Under the pieces are notes generated by a model, which did not search any database, had not been told where the DNA came from, and worked only from the letters and a program-made list of their open reading frames with translations. Of a stretch of 64,000 nt of DNA, positions 26,199 to 35,441 are shown piece after piece. Every line of letters begins with the position of its first letter. Position 1 is the first letter of the stretch. The translations under genes were made by a program, and so were the position numbers. The stretch is from Oceanirhabdus seepicola. GTDB lineage: Bacteria > Bacillota > Clostridia > Clostridiales > Clostridiaceae. The DNA lies in assembly GCF_023684385.1 (NCBI RefSeq), contig NZ_JAGSOJ010000002.1:806001-870000 (forward strand), read 5' to 3'.

Positions 26199-26606
26199 AT
26201 GGAGTTTCTCGTAATGGCAGGAAAGACAATAGGATTGGCATTAGTATTTCTTCTGGTTTACTATGGACTAAGCACTTATGTACTTAAAAAGATAAAAATA
26301 AACAAGTGGATAGTTTTAGGTTTATTTGCACTTACATTATTACTACCAGCAGTTATAGGTACTACATTTGGAGGTATTAATGAGTACGTAGTATTGGTGC
26401 TTCAAGGGGTAATGGTTATTCTTCTATTATGGTTCCTTGATTTAGCAGGCTTTACTAGAAAAAGAAATGAAAAGGCTACTCAGAAACTTGCAGAAAAAGA
26501 TAAGTTGAAAAAAAGCGGAGTTAAAAGAGTTAAATATAAAGTAGATAAGAAAACGGCAATAAAGCCAAAGGCTAAACCAAATCCAAGAAGAGCGAAGAAA
26601 GACTAA
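26199..26606 (+). CDS. Small membrane protein with basic tail, unknown
   Basis: I do not recognise this 135-residue protein. Three hydrophobic helices (about 7-28, 37-56 and 62-84) are followed by a very basic, lysine- and arginine-rich tail of about 50 residues ending NPRRAKKD, which should face the cytoplasm. AAGGAGGAAGG before the ATG makes it a convincing gene. It follows the chemotaxis receptor by 61 bp and may be cotranscribed, though nothing links the functions. Confidence 0.65.
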   Translation: MEFLVMAGKTIGLALVFLLVYYGLSTYVLKKIKINKWIVLGLFALTLLLPAVIGTTFGGINEYVVLVLQGVMVILLLWFLDLAGFTRKRNEKATQKLAEKDKLKKSGVKRVKYKVDKKTAIKPKAKPNPRRAKKD

Positions 26607-26618
26607 AACATAAAACCT

Positions 26619-26760
26619 TAATGGAGAATTGATAATGGACAATGGAGAATGATTGACATTTCACTCCGTGAAATTTTAATTTTGTTGTTCTTTGGACAAT
26701 AGGGATTTACTTGTTTCATTTTGAATGAAACATTGTAGTTTTAAGCTAAGCTTTTATTGT
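26619..26760. repeat. R3 family repeat, left part
   Basis: The left half of an R3 element: TAATGGAGAATTGATAATGG, ATTTCACTCCGTGAAAT and TTTCATTTTGAATGAAA. The right half lies 170 bp further on. The 460-bp gap 26607-27066 has no gene. Confidence 0.7.
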
Positions 26761-26775
26761 AGAAAACCAATACAT

Positions 26776-26812
26776 AAAAAATGATTATAGATTTAATCTA
26801 TAATCATTTTTT
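26776..26812. terminator. Bidirectional terminator hairpin
   Basis: An 18-bp perfect stem (AAAAAATGATTATAGATT and its complement) with a one-base centre and A6/T6 ends. It lies between the two R3 parts. Confidence 0.75.
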
Positions 26813-26929
26813 GTTATATATAAAATTCTATTTAAGTAAACATCAATTCAAGAGCTAATAATATTTATGAAATTGGTCATCAGATATATTTAGTTGGCTA
26901 TGAATCAATAGAATTTTGCTTGTTTAATC

Positions 26930-27081
26930 TTTGATGATAAATTGTAATTTAAATACAATATTTTACCACAGATAAAATAAGTAAAATGTTCAAAGCTATT
27001 GACCAATAAGATGTAGTTTCTGCCATAAGGCAGAAACATCAATCATTATCAATTATCCATTATCAATTATACATTTGTTTT
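26930..27081. repeat. R3 family repeat, right part
   Basis: The right part of an R3 element: TTGTAATTTAAATACAA, TTTTACCACAGATAAAAT, GTTTCTGCCATAAGGCAGAAAC and the end ATTATCAATTATACATTTG. It overlaps the end of the amidohydrolase gene by a few bases. Confidence 0.7.
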
Positions 27082-28680
27082 TTTGAATTTCCTCTCTCCA
27101 TTTACGTACGTTTCAAGAACAGTAATATCTTTTATATCATCAGCAGGAATTTCAAGGATATCATGGGATATAACAATGAAATCTGCAAATTTACCAGTGG
27201 ATAAAGTTCCTTTTTTATTCTCTTCAAAATTACTGTAAGCAGGTTCTAGTGTATAGCTTTTTAGTGCTTCTTCCACTGAAATACATTCATGTGTATTCCA
27301 GCCTTCAGAAGGGCTTCCTTTTAAATCTTTTCTTGTAACAGCAGCGTAAATACCTTCAAATGGATTAAAGCTTTCAATAGGGGCATCCGAACTGAATACA
27401 GTATGTATTGAATTAGAGAGCATTGATCTCCAAGCGTAACTTGTTTCTGCTCTTTTTTTACCAACTGCTTTTTCAACTATTGGATAATCAGTCATAACAA
27501 ATGAGGGTTGAACATTAGCAATAATATTCTTACTTTGGAATCTTTTTAATAGATTCTCGTTTGTGAATTGACAATGTATTATGCTGAAACGAAGATCTTT
27601 ATTAGAAGAGTCATATATACCCTCATAAACATTAAGGAGTTCTCTCATTGCTCTATCACCTATTGCATGAGCACATATCTGGAAACCATTATCGTGTCCT
27701 TTATGAATAAGTTCGTTCAAAGATTTGTCATTATGTATTGAAACACCTTTAGTTTTTGTATCACTATATTCGTCTTCCATTGCAGCTGTTCTCCCACCAA
27801 GAGAGCCATCTTGGAACAACTTCATAGGTCCTATTTTAAAGAAATCATCCCCATATCCAGTTTTTAAATTCATTCTCTTACAAGTATCAAAACTTTCATT
27901 ATCAGGAAGATACATCTGTTGAACAATCCTAATAGGAAGTAAATCTTCATTCTTTAACTCTTCATAAGCTTCTATGGTATTTTCTATTGAACCACTCTGC
28001 CATATATCCTCAGTGCTCATAGATGTTAATCCAACTGAGAGAGCGTCAATAAATGCAGAACTAAGAAGTGTTTTGATTTTTTCTTTGCTCATGGGTTGAA
28101 GGTATTCAAGTGCGGAATTAAGGGCATTCTCCCTTAGTACACCTGTTGGTTCTCCATTTTCTCTATCTATGATTCCTCCATCAGGATCAGGAGTGTTTCT
28201 ATCAATATTAAGTTTTTTCAATGCTAATGAGTTAGTAACACCTATGTGACCACAAGCTCTAGAAAAATAAATAGGATGAGTTTTTGATATTTTATCTAAA
28301 TCATAACGACTGGGAAGAGTAGGGGTATCCCAAAAATTCTCGTTCCATCCTCTTGATACAATCCATTCGCCATCTTCTATTGATCTTTCTTTAATAAAGT
28401 TCTTCACAGTATCAATTAGATTATCAATGGAAGTAACCTTTGTTAAATCCACAGAATTCTTTGTTATAGCATAGCTAAGAAAATGCAAATGAGCATCATT
28501 GAATCCAGGTAAAACTGTCTTTCCACCTAAATCAACTACCTCTTCACAATCTTCCTTTAATTCAAGAATTAAATCATCATTTCCAATTGCAGAAAAAAGA
28601 CCGTTTTTCACCTTGAAAGCTGAAGCAATTTTAAGTTTATCATCTAAAGTAACTACTTTTCCGTTAATAAAAATAGACAT
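27067..28680 (-). CDS. Metal-dependent amidohydrolase (YtcJ/NfdA-like)
   Basis: A 537-residue protein of the amidohydrolase superfamily, YtcJ-like branch. The N-terminal composite beta domain leads to the metal-binding HLH in LPGFNDAHLHF (His64, His66). Further motifs are IGPMKLFQDGSLGGRTAAM with the bridging-lysine region, ICAHAIGDRA, SIIHCQF and SSDAPIESFNPFEGIYAA with the metal-binding Asp. Characterised relatives hydrolyse N-substituted formamides or amides, but many are uncharacterised, so the substrate is unknown. No signal peptide is present. The gene is alone, with an AAAGGGG binding site before the ATG. Its last bases come from the neighbouring R3 repeat end. Confidence 0.88.
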   Translation of the reverse strand: MSIFINGKVVTLDDKLKIASAFKVKNGLFSAIGNDDLILELKEDCEEVVDLGGKTVLPGFNDAHLHFLSYAITKNSVDLTKVTSIDNLIDTVKNFIKERSIEDGEWIVSRGWNENFWDTPTLPSRYDLDKISKTHPIYFSRACGHIGVTNSLALKKLNIDRNTPDPDGGIIDRENGEPTGVLRENALNSALEYLQPMSKEKIKTLLSSAFIDALSVGLTSMSTEDIWQSGSIENTIEAYEELKNEDLLPIRIVQQMYLPDNESFDTCKRMNLKTGYGDDFFKIGPMKLFQDGSLGGRTAAMEDEYSDTKTKGVSIHNDKSLNELIHKGHDNGFQICAHAIGDRAMRELLNVYEGIYDSSNKDLRFSIIHCQFTNENLLKRFQSKNIIANVQPSFVMTDYPIVEKAVGKKRAETSYAWRSMLSNSIHTVFSSDAPIESFNPFEGIYAAVTRKDLKGSPSEGWNTHECISVEEALKSYTLEPAYSNFEENKKGTLSTGKFADFIVISHDILEIPADDIKDITVLETYVNGERKFKKTNV

Positions 28681-28886
28681 AACAAATTCCCCTTTCTCTC
28701 ATTTGAAACACCAAATAGTGTATGAATATATTATATCAGTATAGTAGATGGAGATAAATAGAAGACTTAAGAATAGTAGGTAAAATGAGTATATTCAAAG
28801 AGTGTGTGATTTGATATACTAATAATACCAGGTTATCTAATATTTACATTAAGAAAAACAGTTGCTTTATTTAAGGTGGTGATTCT

Positions 28887-30044
28887 ATGTATTCAAATAA
28901 TAAATTTCTAATAGCAATTAGATACTTAAGTATTATGTTTATAGTATTATCAATAATTTTATATCCAGGAGATAAATTCCAGATTACATTATTTAATATT
29001 AGTATTTTTATTATATTTTTAATAGTAGGGCAGCTGAGATTCTTTTATTTTTACGAAAAACCATTACTGGTAGTAATAACACTTATAGTAGAAGCTTTTA
29101 TAGCTATAAAGTTAAATGATATATTTGGTGGAATATATTTCTTATACTTTACAAATATAGTTTTAGATAGTTCTATTTTATTATGTAGAAGATATAGTAT
29201 AGGCATATTTATTATGGTAACTACTTATATTGGTTTATCCTTTTCAAATCACTTAATCAAGGATAAATTTCAAACCATCATAGTGTTATTTTTTATTGGA
29301 ATATTAGGTATATATATAAAAGAGGAAGTACATAGGAAAACTGAAGCGCAGAAGCTATATGATAAACTAAGAGTTTCGCAAGAAAGTTTAAAGAAAGCTA
29401 ATGAAGAACTAGAGTCTTATTCTAATACTATAGAAGAAGTAACATTATTAAGAGAAAGAAATAGGCTTTCAAGAGAACTTCATGATAGTGTTGGGCACTC
29501 ATTTTCAGCTATAATATTTCAACTAGGTGCCATAGAAAAGTTAATATCAAGTAGTCCAGAAAAAGCAAGTGCTATGACACAAAATATAACAACATATTGT
29601 CAAAAAAGTCTTCAAGAATTACGTCTTATGGTTAGAGATTTAAAACCAAAAACTCTTGAGACATATGAAGGGTTACTGGCTATTGAGGAGTTGGTTAGAA
29701 ATTTTAAGAAGATTACATCCATAGATGTAAACCTAAGAGTTTCAAAGAAAAAGTACAACCTTAACTCTGATCAATGTACTGTATTGTATAGAGTGGTACA
29801 AGAGTTCATGACTAATTCTGTAAAACATGGATATGCATCCTTAATAAATATAAACGTGACCTTTAATGAAAATGAAGTATATATTAATTTAAAAGATAAC
29901 GGAGTAGGGTGCTCAAATATTAATAAGAGCTTTGGGTTACAAGGCGTTCAAGAGAGAATAACATCTGTGAAAGGTGAAGTATCGCTTTATAGTGAGAAAA
30001 ATAAAGGCTTTGAACTTATAGCAACTATACCAAAAGGGATTTAA
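28887..30044 (+). CDS. Sensor histidine kinase, NarL/DesK class (LnrJ-like)
   Basis: A 385-residue membrane sensor kinase. About five or six short transmembrane helices occupy residues 8-150 with little extracellular loop, typical of intramembrane-sensing kinases of cell-envelope stress. A coiled linker follows, then a HisKA_3 domain with the phospho-accepting His in RLSRELHDSVGHS near residue 200, and a GHKL ATPase with EFMTNSVKHG and DNGVGC. It is 19 bp before its response regulator. The neighbouring ABC exporter suggests that it senses a membrane-acting compound. Confidence 0.9.
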   Translation: MYSNNKFLIAIRYLSIMFIVLSIILYPGDKFQITLFNISIFIIFLIVGQLRFFYFYEKPLLVVITLIVEAFIAIKLNDIFGGIYFLYFTNIVLDSSILLCRRYSIGIFIMVTTYIGLSFSNHLIKDKFQTIIVLFFIGILGIYIKEEVHRKTEAQKLYDKLRVSQESLKKANEELESYSNTIEEVTLLRERNRLSRELHDSVGHSFSAIIFQLGAIEKLISSSPEKASAMTQNITTYCQKSLQELRLMVRDLKPKTLETYEGLLAIEELVRNFKKITSIDVNLRVSKKKYNLNSDQCTVLYRVVQEFMTNSVKHGYASLININVTFNENEVYINLKDNGVGCSNINKSFGLQGVQERITSVKGEVSLYSEKNKGFELIATIPKGI

Positions 30045-30063
30045 AATGATGGGGGAAGGAATC

Positions 30064-30717
30064 ATGGAGAAAATTAAGGTTTTAATAACAGATGATGAGA
30101 AGTTAATTAGTGAGGGGTTAAGTATTATACTAAATACATATGAAGATATTGAGGTTGTAGGAACTGCATGTAATGGTAGGAAGGCACTTGAGAAGTGTGG
30201 AGAAATAGATGTAGATATTGTACTTATGGATATAAGGATGCCTATTTGTGATGGTGTTATGGGTACTAAGCTTATAAAGGAACAATATTCTAAGGTAAAA
30301 GTATTAATATTGACTACCTTTAAGGATACAGAATATATTTTTGATGCTATGAAGTATGGAGCATCAGGATATCTTTTAAAGGAGAGTTCCTATGATTTAA
30401 TATATGAAGGGATAAAATCCACATACAAAGGAAATGTGGTTGTACATCCAGACATAGCTAATAGTCTTGTAAAACAACAAAGGGATGACAAGAGTACCAA
30501 AGATGAGGTTAAGGAAAAATATTCTTTAACAAAAAGGGAAATGACTATTATTCAGGAGATAGGGAATGGATTGTCCAATAGGGAAATAGCAGAAATATTA
30601 TTTTTAACAGAGGGCACTATAAAAAATAACATTAGTAACATATTGAGTAAGCTTAACTTAAGAGATAGAACGCAAGTGGCAATCTTTGCTGTTAAGAATA
30701 ACCTTTCAACAAATTAA
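30064..30717 (+). CDS. LuxR-type response regulator (LnrK-like)
   Basis: A 217-residue NarL/FixJ regulator. The receiver domain (about 1-120) has the phospho-accepting Asp in DIVLMDIRMP, the conserved Thr in LILTTFKD and the Lys in YLLKESS. The C-terminal LuxR helix-turn-helix spans LTKREMTIIQEIGNG to KLNLRDRTQVAIFAV. The ATG at 30064, after GGAAGG, is preferred to one at 30046. It pairs with the upstream kinase; the ABC genes 130 bp downstream are the likely target. Confidence 0.92.
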   Translation: MEKIKVLITDDEKLISEGLSIILNTYEDIEVVGTACNGRKALEKCGEIDVDIVLMDIRMPICDGVMGTKLIKEQYSKVKVLILTTFKDTEYIFDAMKYGASGYLLKESSYDLIYEGIKSTYKGNVVVHPDIANSLVKQQRDDKSTKDEVKEKYSLTKREMTIIQEIGNGLSNREIAEILFLTEGTIKNNISNILSKLNLRDRTQVAIFAVKNNLSTN

Positions 30718-30757
30718 AAACCATTACTTTAGAAATGACTAAAGTAATGGTTTTTTT
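30716..30757 (+). terminator. Terminator after the response regulator
   Basis: A 12-bp perfect stem CCATTACTTTAG/CTAAAGTAATGG followed by T7, directly after the stop codon. It separates the two-component genes from the ABC genes into different transcripts. Confidence 0.88.
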
Positions 30758-30850
30758 GTAGAGTGATTACTTAAGACATTATTCATACTACCATTAATTT
30801 CATATAATTAATTTAAGATGTAAACAAAAAGATATAAAAGGAGAATTCGC

Positions 30851-31795
30851 ATGAGTTATATAGAAATAAAAAATTTAACAAAGAGATTTAATGATAATTT
30901 AGCACTTGATAATGTTTCGTTTAATATTGAAAAGGGACAAATATTTGGATTGCTTGGTCCTAATGGAGCAGGTAAATCTACATTAATAAATATAATGTGT
31001 GGTCTATTAAAGGGAAGTAACGGTGATATATTAATTGATAGTAATTCAGTACAAAAAAATTCATTAAAGACAAAAGAGTATATTGGATTTGTACCTCAAG
31101 AAATAGTTTTACATCAGAAACTATCTCTTTTAGATAATTTAAAGTATTGGGGAGAAATGTATGGCTTAAAAGGAAAGTTATTAAAGGAAAGAATGGAGGA
31201 AGCTTTAGAACTAACTGGTTTAAAGGAAAGAAAGAAAGATAAGGTTAAAACTTTCTCAGGTGGTATGAAAAGGAGATTGAATATTGCATGTGCAATAATG
31301 CACCATCCAAAGATTCTTATTATGGACGAACCAACTGTTGGAATTGATCCACAGTCAAGAAATCACATCCTGGAGTTTACAAAGAAGATGAATAAAGAAT
31401 ATGGAACTACAATAATCTATACAAGTCATTACATGGAGGAAGTAGAGCAAATTTGCAATGATATAGCTATTATAGATATGGGAAATGTAATAGCAAATGG
31501 AACTAAGAAAGAAATTAAAAGATTAGTATCAAATGAAAATAATATAGAAGTTGTAATTGAAGATTTTAATGAAAGTGTAGTTTTAATTTTAAAAGAAATT
31601 AAGGGAATAAAGGATTGCTTCTATGATGAAAAAAACAAAACTTTAAATGTTGTTGTTATAGAAGATGGATATAGTATGGAGGATATTATGAAAGAGTTAA
31701 TGAATTCAAAGGTGAAGATTAAATCAATATCAATAATTGAACCTAATCTTGAGTCAGTATTTTTAAGTCTTACTGGTAAGAAACTTAGAGATTAA
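30851..31795 (+). CDS. ABC exporter ATPase (LnrL/DrrA-like)
   Basis: A 314-residue nucleotide-binding subunit. Walker A is GPNGAGKST near residue 38, the Q-loop lies in VPQEIV, the signature is TFSGGMKRR, Walker B is ILIMDEPTVGIDPQ and the switch His is in YTSHYMEE. An extension of about 90 residues follows, as in the DrrA and LnrL branch. With the two ABC-2 permeases it should form a drug or lipopeptide exporter. Strong AAAGGAG before the ATG. Confidence 0.93.
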   Translation: MSYIEIKNLTKRFNDNLALDNVSFNIEKGQIFGLLGPNGAGKSTLINIMCGLLKGSNGDILIDSNSVQKNSLKTKEYIGFVPQEIVLHQKLSLLDNLKYWGEMYGLKGKLLKERMEEALELTGLKERKKDKVKTFSGGMKRRLNIACAIMHHPKILIMDEPTVGIDPQSRNHILEFTKKMNKEYGTTIIYTSHYMEEVEQICNDIAIIDMGNVIANGTKKEIKRLVSNENNIEVVIEDFNESVVLILKEIKGIKDCFYDEKNKTLNVVVIEDGYSMEDIMKELMNSKVKIKSISIIEPNLESVFLSLTGKKLRD

Positions 31796-31813
31796 GGTAT
31801 AGGGGGAAGAGTC

Positions 31814-32986
31814 ATGGGTAAGATTAAAGGAATTATTGTAAATGATGTAAAAATATTTTTTTCAAATATAAAGAGTAATATTCTACTATTTATCATATTT
31901 CCTGTATTGTTAAGTCATTTATATGGTGCATTTAATGAAAAAGTATTTGAGCCTGATAGAACCATAGAAAGATTTAATGTTTATGTAAATGATGAGGATA
32001 ATAGTAGCTTGTCAAAGAATCTTAAAGAAGTATTAACCTATGAAGGAATTAATGAGGTAATTGAAATAGCGTCAAAGGAAGAAAGTATAGTTGCTATAAA
32101 TATACCAAATGGATTTGAAGAAAGTCTATACACAGGAGAAAATACTACAGTTCAATTGGAAAAGTTAGACAAAGATGCGGAGATTCAGAGTTCTATTGTA
32201 AAATCAATAGTAGAAAACTATGTGGAATATAATACTTCATATAAACAAATTTTAAATAGCATAAATGATTCACAGTTGTTAGATAAAGAAAAAGAAGAGG
32301 TTATAAATGAATATTCTCAATATTTAAGTGCTTTTTATGAGGGTGAAGTTCTTCAAGTTAATAATATAGATAAAATAATAACATTAACTTCTCACCAATA
32401 TTTTTCAGGAGCTATATTAGCTTTTATAACACTTTTGATGATTTTTGAGTTAGCACGAAGATTTATAAAAGAAAAAGAAGATGGAACATTAAAAAGATTA
32501 TATTCAACTAATATAAGAAAAAGTCAGATATTTGCGGGTAAATTCATATTCAATTTTTTTCTTTGTTTCATGTTAATAAGTGTATACGTCATTATTAAAA
32601 ATGTAATGGTTTCAGGCTTTGAGGTAGATTTAGTACCCCTTGTTATTACAATATTAGTCCATAGTTTATTGATTTGTGGAATAGCATCATTAATGTCCTC
32701 ATTTATAAAATCTACAAAGGTGGTAAATTTACTTACAGGAATATTAATACCTATATTTGGAATGTTAGGTGGGACATTTTTCAATATTGATAATGTGGGC
32801 GATGGTGTATTTTTCAAAATAGTTCCTAAATTAACACCCAATTATTGGATTCAGAGCATATATAATAAGTTAATGAGAGGTAACTGCTTACAGGAGTTAT
32901 TAAGTATAATATTGGTTATCATTGGAGTTGGAATAATTACTTCACTTATTGCATTTATGAAACTGAAAATATCTATGGAGGATTAG
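31814..32986 (+). CDS. ABC-2 type permease (LnrM-like)
   Basis: A 390-residue membrane subunit with the ABC-2 layout: one transmembrane helix at about 19-38, a large extracytoplasmic domain (about 45-195), then five helices to the C-terminus with the KEKEDGTLKRLYSTNIRKSQIFAGKF coupling segment. It follows the ATPase by 18 bp and precedes a second permease by 2 bp, so the two permeases probably form a heterodimer. Confidence 0.88.
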   Translation: MGKIKGIIVNDVKIFFSNIKSNILLFIIFPVLLSHLYGAFNEKVFEPDRTIERFNVYVNDEDNSSLSKNLKEVLTYEGINEVIEIASKEESIVAINIPNGFEESLYTGENTTVQLEKLDKDAEIQSSIVKSIVENYVEYNTSYKQILNSINDSQLLDKEKEEVINEYSQYLSAFYEGEVLQVNNIDKIITLTSHQYFSGAILAFITLLMIFELARRFIKEKEDGTLKRLYSTNIRKSQIFAGKFIFNFFLCFMLISVYVIIKNVMVSGFEVDLVPLVITILVHSLLICGIASLMSSFIKSTKVVNLLTGILIPIFGMLGGTFFNIDNVGDGVFFKIVPKLTPNYWIQSIYNKLMRGNCLQELLSIILVIIGVGIITSLIAFMKLKISMED

Positions 32987-32988
32987 CT

Positions 32989-34080
32989 ATGAAATTATTT
33001 AAAATAGGGCTCATTGAATTTAAAAGAATTATTAAAAATAAATTAAACATTATTATATTATTTGTAATACCTATGACAGTAATGATAGGTTTAGCATTTT
33101 TTATGAGTGATAAACCTATAAAGAATAATATATTACTTGTTAATGAAGATAAAGGGGTTCTTGGGCAAGCATTTAAGGAAAAGCTTATTAGTGAAGGGGT
33201 AGCTAATGTAAAGATTAAAGATAGAGAAGACGCGAATGAATTAGTAGGAAAAGGTTATTATGATATAGCGTATGTTATTCCAGAGAATTTTTCTAAATTA
33301 TTAGAAGAAAAAGAAGTTCCCAAAATTGAAATGTTAAAAAAGTCTAATACAAATAATACATTTGCATTAGATAATAAAATATTGCGATTATTAAAGAATT
33401 TTTCTATAAGCTATAAGTTAGAAGAAGATAAATTAGACAATAAAGCATTTGAAGAAGAACAATCGGTTCTAGTCGTTACTGAAAAAAAAGATAATAGCAG
33501 ACTTCCTATAAAAACTTACTTGATGATTACTTTATTATTAAACTTTGCTATGTATTGTTCCATAAATGTATGCACAGAACTCATGGACCTTAAAAGACAA
33601 AAGATATTCACTAGAAATCTATCAACTCCAAATAAGAGTTCACATGTAGTAGTAGGAGTGCTACTGGGACTACTAATGATGCAAGGAATATCTTATTTGG
33701 TAATAATAGTAATACAAAAATATTTATTAGGTATAAGCATAGACACAAATATAATTACTTACTTTGTAAATATTTTATCTATAGCATTAGCATCAATGTG
33801 TCTTGGAGTAATGGTTTCAAGATTTACAGATAATGAAGGTATAGGTACAATGGTAACAAATATATTCGCAACAGCTACAGGATTCTTAAGTGGTACTTTT
33901 ATACCTTTGTATTTTATGCCTGAAGTGTTAAGAGGATTTGCTAAAATAACACCACAATATTGGGTGTTTAAGGGTATAACAGAAGGAAGTATATTCCCTA
34001 ATATATTAGTTCCTCTATTATTTGCAGCTTTGTTCGTAACTGCTGGAACATTTAGGTTTATTAATCATAAAAGCGCTTAG
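32989..34080 (+). CDS. ABC-2 type permease (LnrN-like)
   Basis: A 363-residue partner of the preceding permease with the same plan: N-terminal helix (about 18-36), extracytoplasmic domain, then five helices from about 180 on, with the DLKRQKIFTRNLSTPNKSS coupling segment. GGAGG precedes the ATG. It is the last gene of the exporter operon. Confidence 0.88.
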   Translation: MKLFKIGLIEFKRIIKNKLNIIILFVIPMTVMIGLAFFMSDKPIKNNILLVNEDKGVLGQAFKEKLISEGVANVKIKDREDANELVGKGYYDIAYVIPENFSKLLEEKEVPKIEMLKKSNTNNTFALDNKILRLLKNFSISYKLEEDKLDNKAFEEEQSVLVVTEKKDNSRLPIKTYLMITLLLNFAMYCSINVCTELMDLKRQKIFTRNLSTPNKSSHVVVGVLLGLLMMQGISYLVIIVIQKYLLGISIDTNIITYFVNILSIALASMCLGVMVSRFTDNEGIGTMVTNIFATATGFLSGTFIPLYFMPEVLRGFAKITPQYWVFKGITEGSIFPNILVPLLFAALFVTAGTFRFINHKSA

Positions 34081-34195
34081 AAAAATTTACTTTCTTCATC
34101 AATGACTTTGTATAGATTTCTATTCCCGTGGGTGTATTATATTGTGGTTGAGTAAATATCAACTAGCCATTGTTAGTAAGTCTTATAAGGTTAAG

Positions 34196-34249
34196 GTATA
34201 ATTGTATTATGAACAGTCGACGGTTCACCAATAAGAAAGGAGTGAACAT
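34196..34249 (+). promoter_or_regulatory. Promoter and possible RBS-masking hairpin of the XRE gene
   Basis: TATAAT at 34198-34203 is followed by GTTCAC at 34223-34228, whose complement GTGAAC at 34242-34247 overlaps the end of the AAAGGAG ribosome binding site. The inverted repeat could hide the binding site or be an operator for the XRE protein. Confidence 0.35.
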
Positions 34250-35182
34250 ATGAATATAAAGATTTGTAAAAATATCGCAAAACTGCGAAAAGAAAATAAA
34301 ATGACTCAGGCACAAGTTGCAGAATATTTAGGTGTATCACCGCAGGCTGTTTCTAAATGGGAACAAGAAGCAGCAATACCTGATGTTTATCTCATCCCGA
34401 AAATTGCTTTTTTCTTCAATGTATCAATAGATACTTTATTTGGTACTTCAAATATTGATACTACAGATTTGTTGGTCAGCAAGTATTCTACTGTAAGAAA
34501 TGAAAAGAATTACAAAGAGGCTAAAGAAGCAGTAGAAACACTTTTAGATATGAATGGTGAAGATATGAAAGCTTTGGGATTATTGTGTCATCTTGAATAT
34601 CAACGAGCTTTAGAATTTTTATTAAAAAGTAAGGCATCTTGTGAAAATTTACTAAAAGCATGAGATGGGAAAGATAAAAACTGGAGGAAACGTGCAAAAA
34701 TTCAGTTGATGCGTATTGATGCTATGCTAGGTAACTATAGTTTTATTGAAGATTATATGAAGAAATTTGAAATAACAAAATCAGTAGATGACTTTAATTA
34801 TCTATTAGTTGCACTTGGAGAAAGACATCAATATGAAGAGATACGCAGATGGGGTGATGATTATATTGAAACATTCAGTATAGAAGAACAAGGTATGATT
34901 TATCCTAATTTAATGGAGGCTGCTTTGGTAATTGAAGATATAGAGTATGCAAAAATATGTTTTAATAAAATTGTAGAAAATAATGAAGATAAGTATCAGA
35001 TTTTTAATGCATGGTGGTTATTATGGAAACTTTATAAGAAGTTAGGAAATACAAAAGAAACAGAAATTTGTAGATTAGAGCTGCTTAGACAGTTACCATC
35101 ACAAGGGCTCAATGCCTTTTCTTTTGAAAATATCAAAAATCATTTAAATGGTATTGGAGAAAAACCGATAACTATTCTTTAG
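34250..35182 (+). pseudogene. XRE family regulator with TPR-like C-terminus, interrupted by in-frame TGA
   Basis: Residues 1-70 are a Cro/CI-type helix-turn-helix (MTQAQVAEYLGVSPQAVSKWEQ), followed by helical repeats. The frame stops at TGA (34661-34663) after 137 residues, but reading continues in the same frame for 173 codons with coherent TPR-like sequence to 35182 (WRKRAKIQLMRIDAML and on). No base is missing, so a single change, for example of TGG to TGA, explains it. The upstream part alone would still give a DNA-binding protein without its sensor domain. An independent restart at 34706 or 34709 is possible, but the only GGAGG is too far upstream. It may once have regulated the adjacent exporter. 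Confidence 0.75.
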
Positions 35183-35266
35183 CTTGTTAGGCTGACTATT
35201 TCTACGAAACGATCTATTAGTATGTGTATTAAATGTAAGTGCAGAGTGATATATTGATATCATAGT

Positions 35267-35308
35267 AAAAGAACTTAAAGGAATAGAATTTCCGATAAGT
35301 TCTTTTTT
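35267..35308. terminator. Bidirectional terminator
   Basis: An 11-bp stem AAAAGAACTTA/TAAGTTCTTTT with an inner GGAA/TTCC extension and a T-run, between the convergent XRE pseudogene and nrdJ. Confidence 0.8.
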
Positions 35309-35365
35309 ATTTATTATATATAGGATAATGTTTCAATTTCACTAACAAGCACTTTGCCTGATATA

Positions 35366-35437
35366 ATGTAGTTTCTGCCCTAAAGCAGAAACATCCATCA
35401 TTCTCAATTCTCCATTATCCATTCTCAATTTGTTTTT
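35366..35437. repeat. R3 family right-end fragment
   Basis: GTTTCTGCCCTAAAGCAGAAACATCC plus ATTCTCAATTCTCCATTATCCATT, the right end of an R3 element, immediately before the nrdJ stop. Confidence 0.65.
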
Positions 35438-35441
35438 ATCT

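Noticed and set aside
26619..27081. Single R3 element interrupted by an insertion
   Set aside because: The two parts overlap in content rather than meeting at one break point, so two partial copies flanking a terminator fit better than a clean insertion.
34661..34663. TGA read as selenocysteine in the XRE gene
   Set aside because: No suitable hairpin follows the codon at the required distance, and a regulator of this family has no redox role. A nonsense change is simpler.
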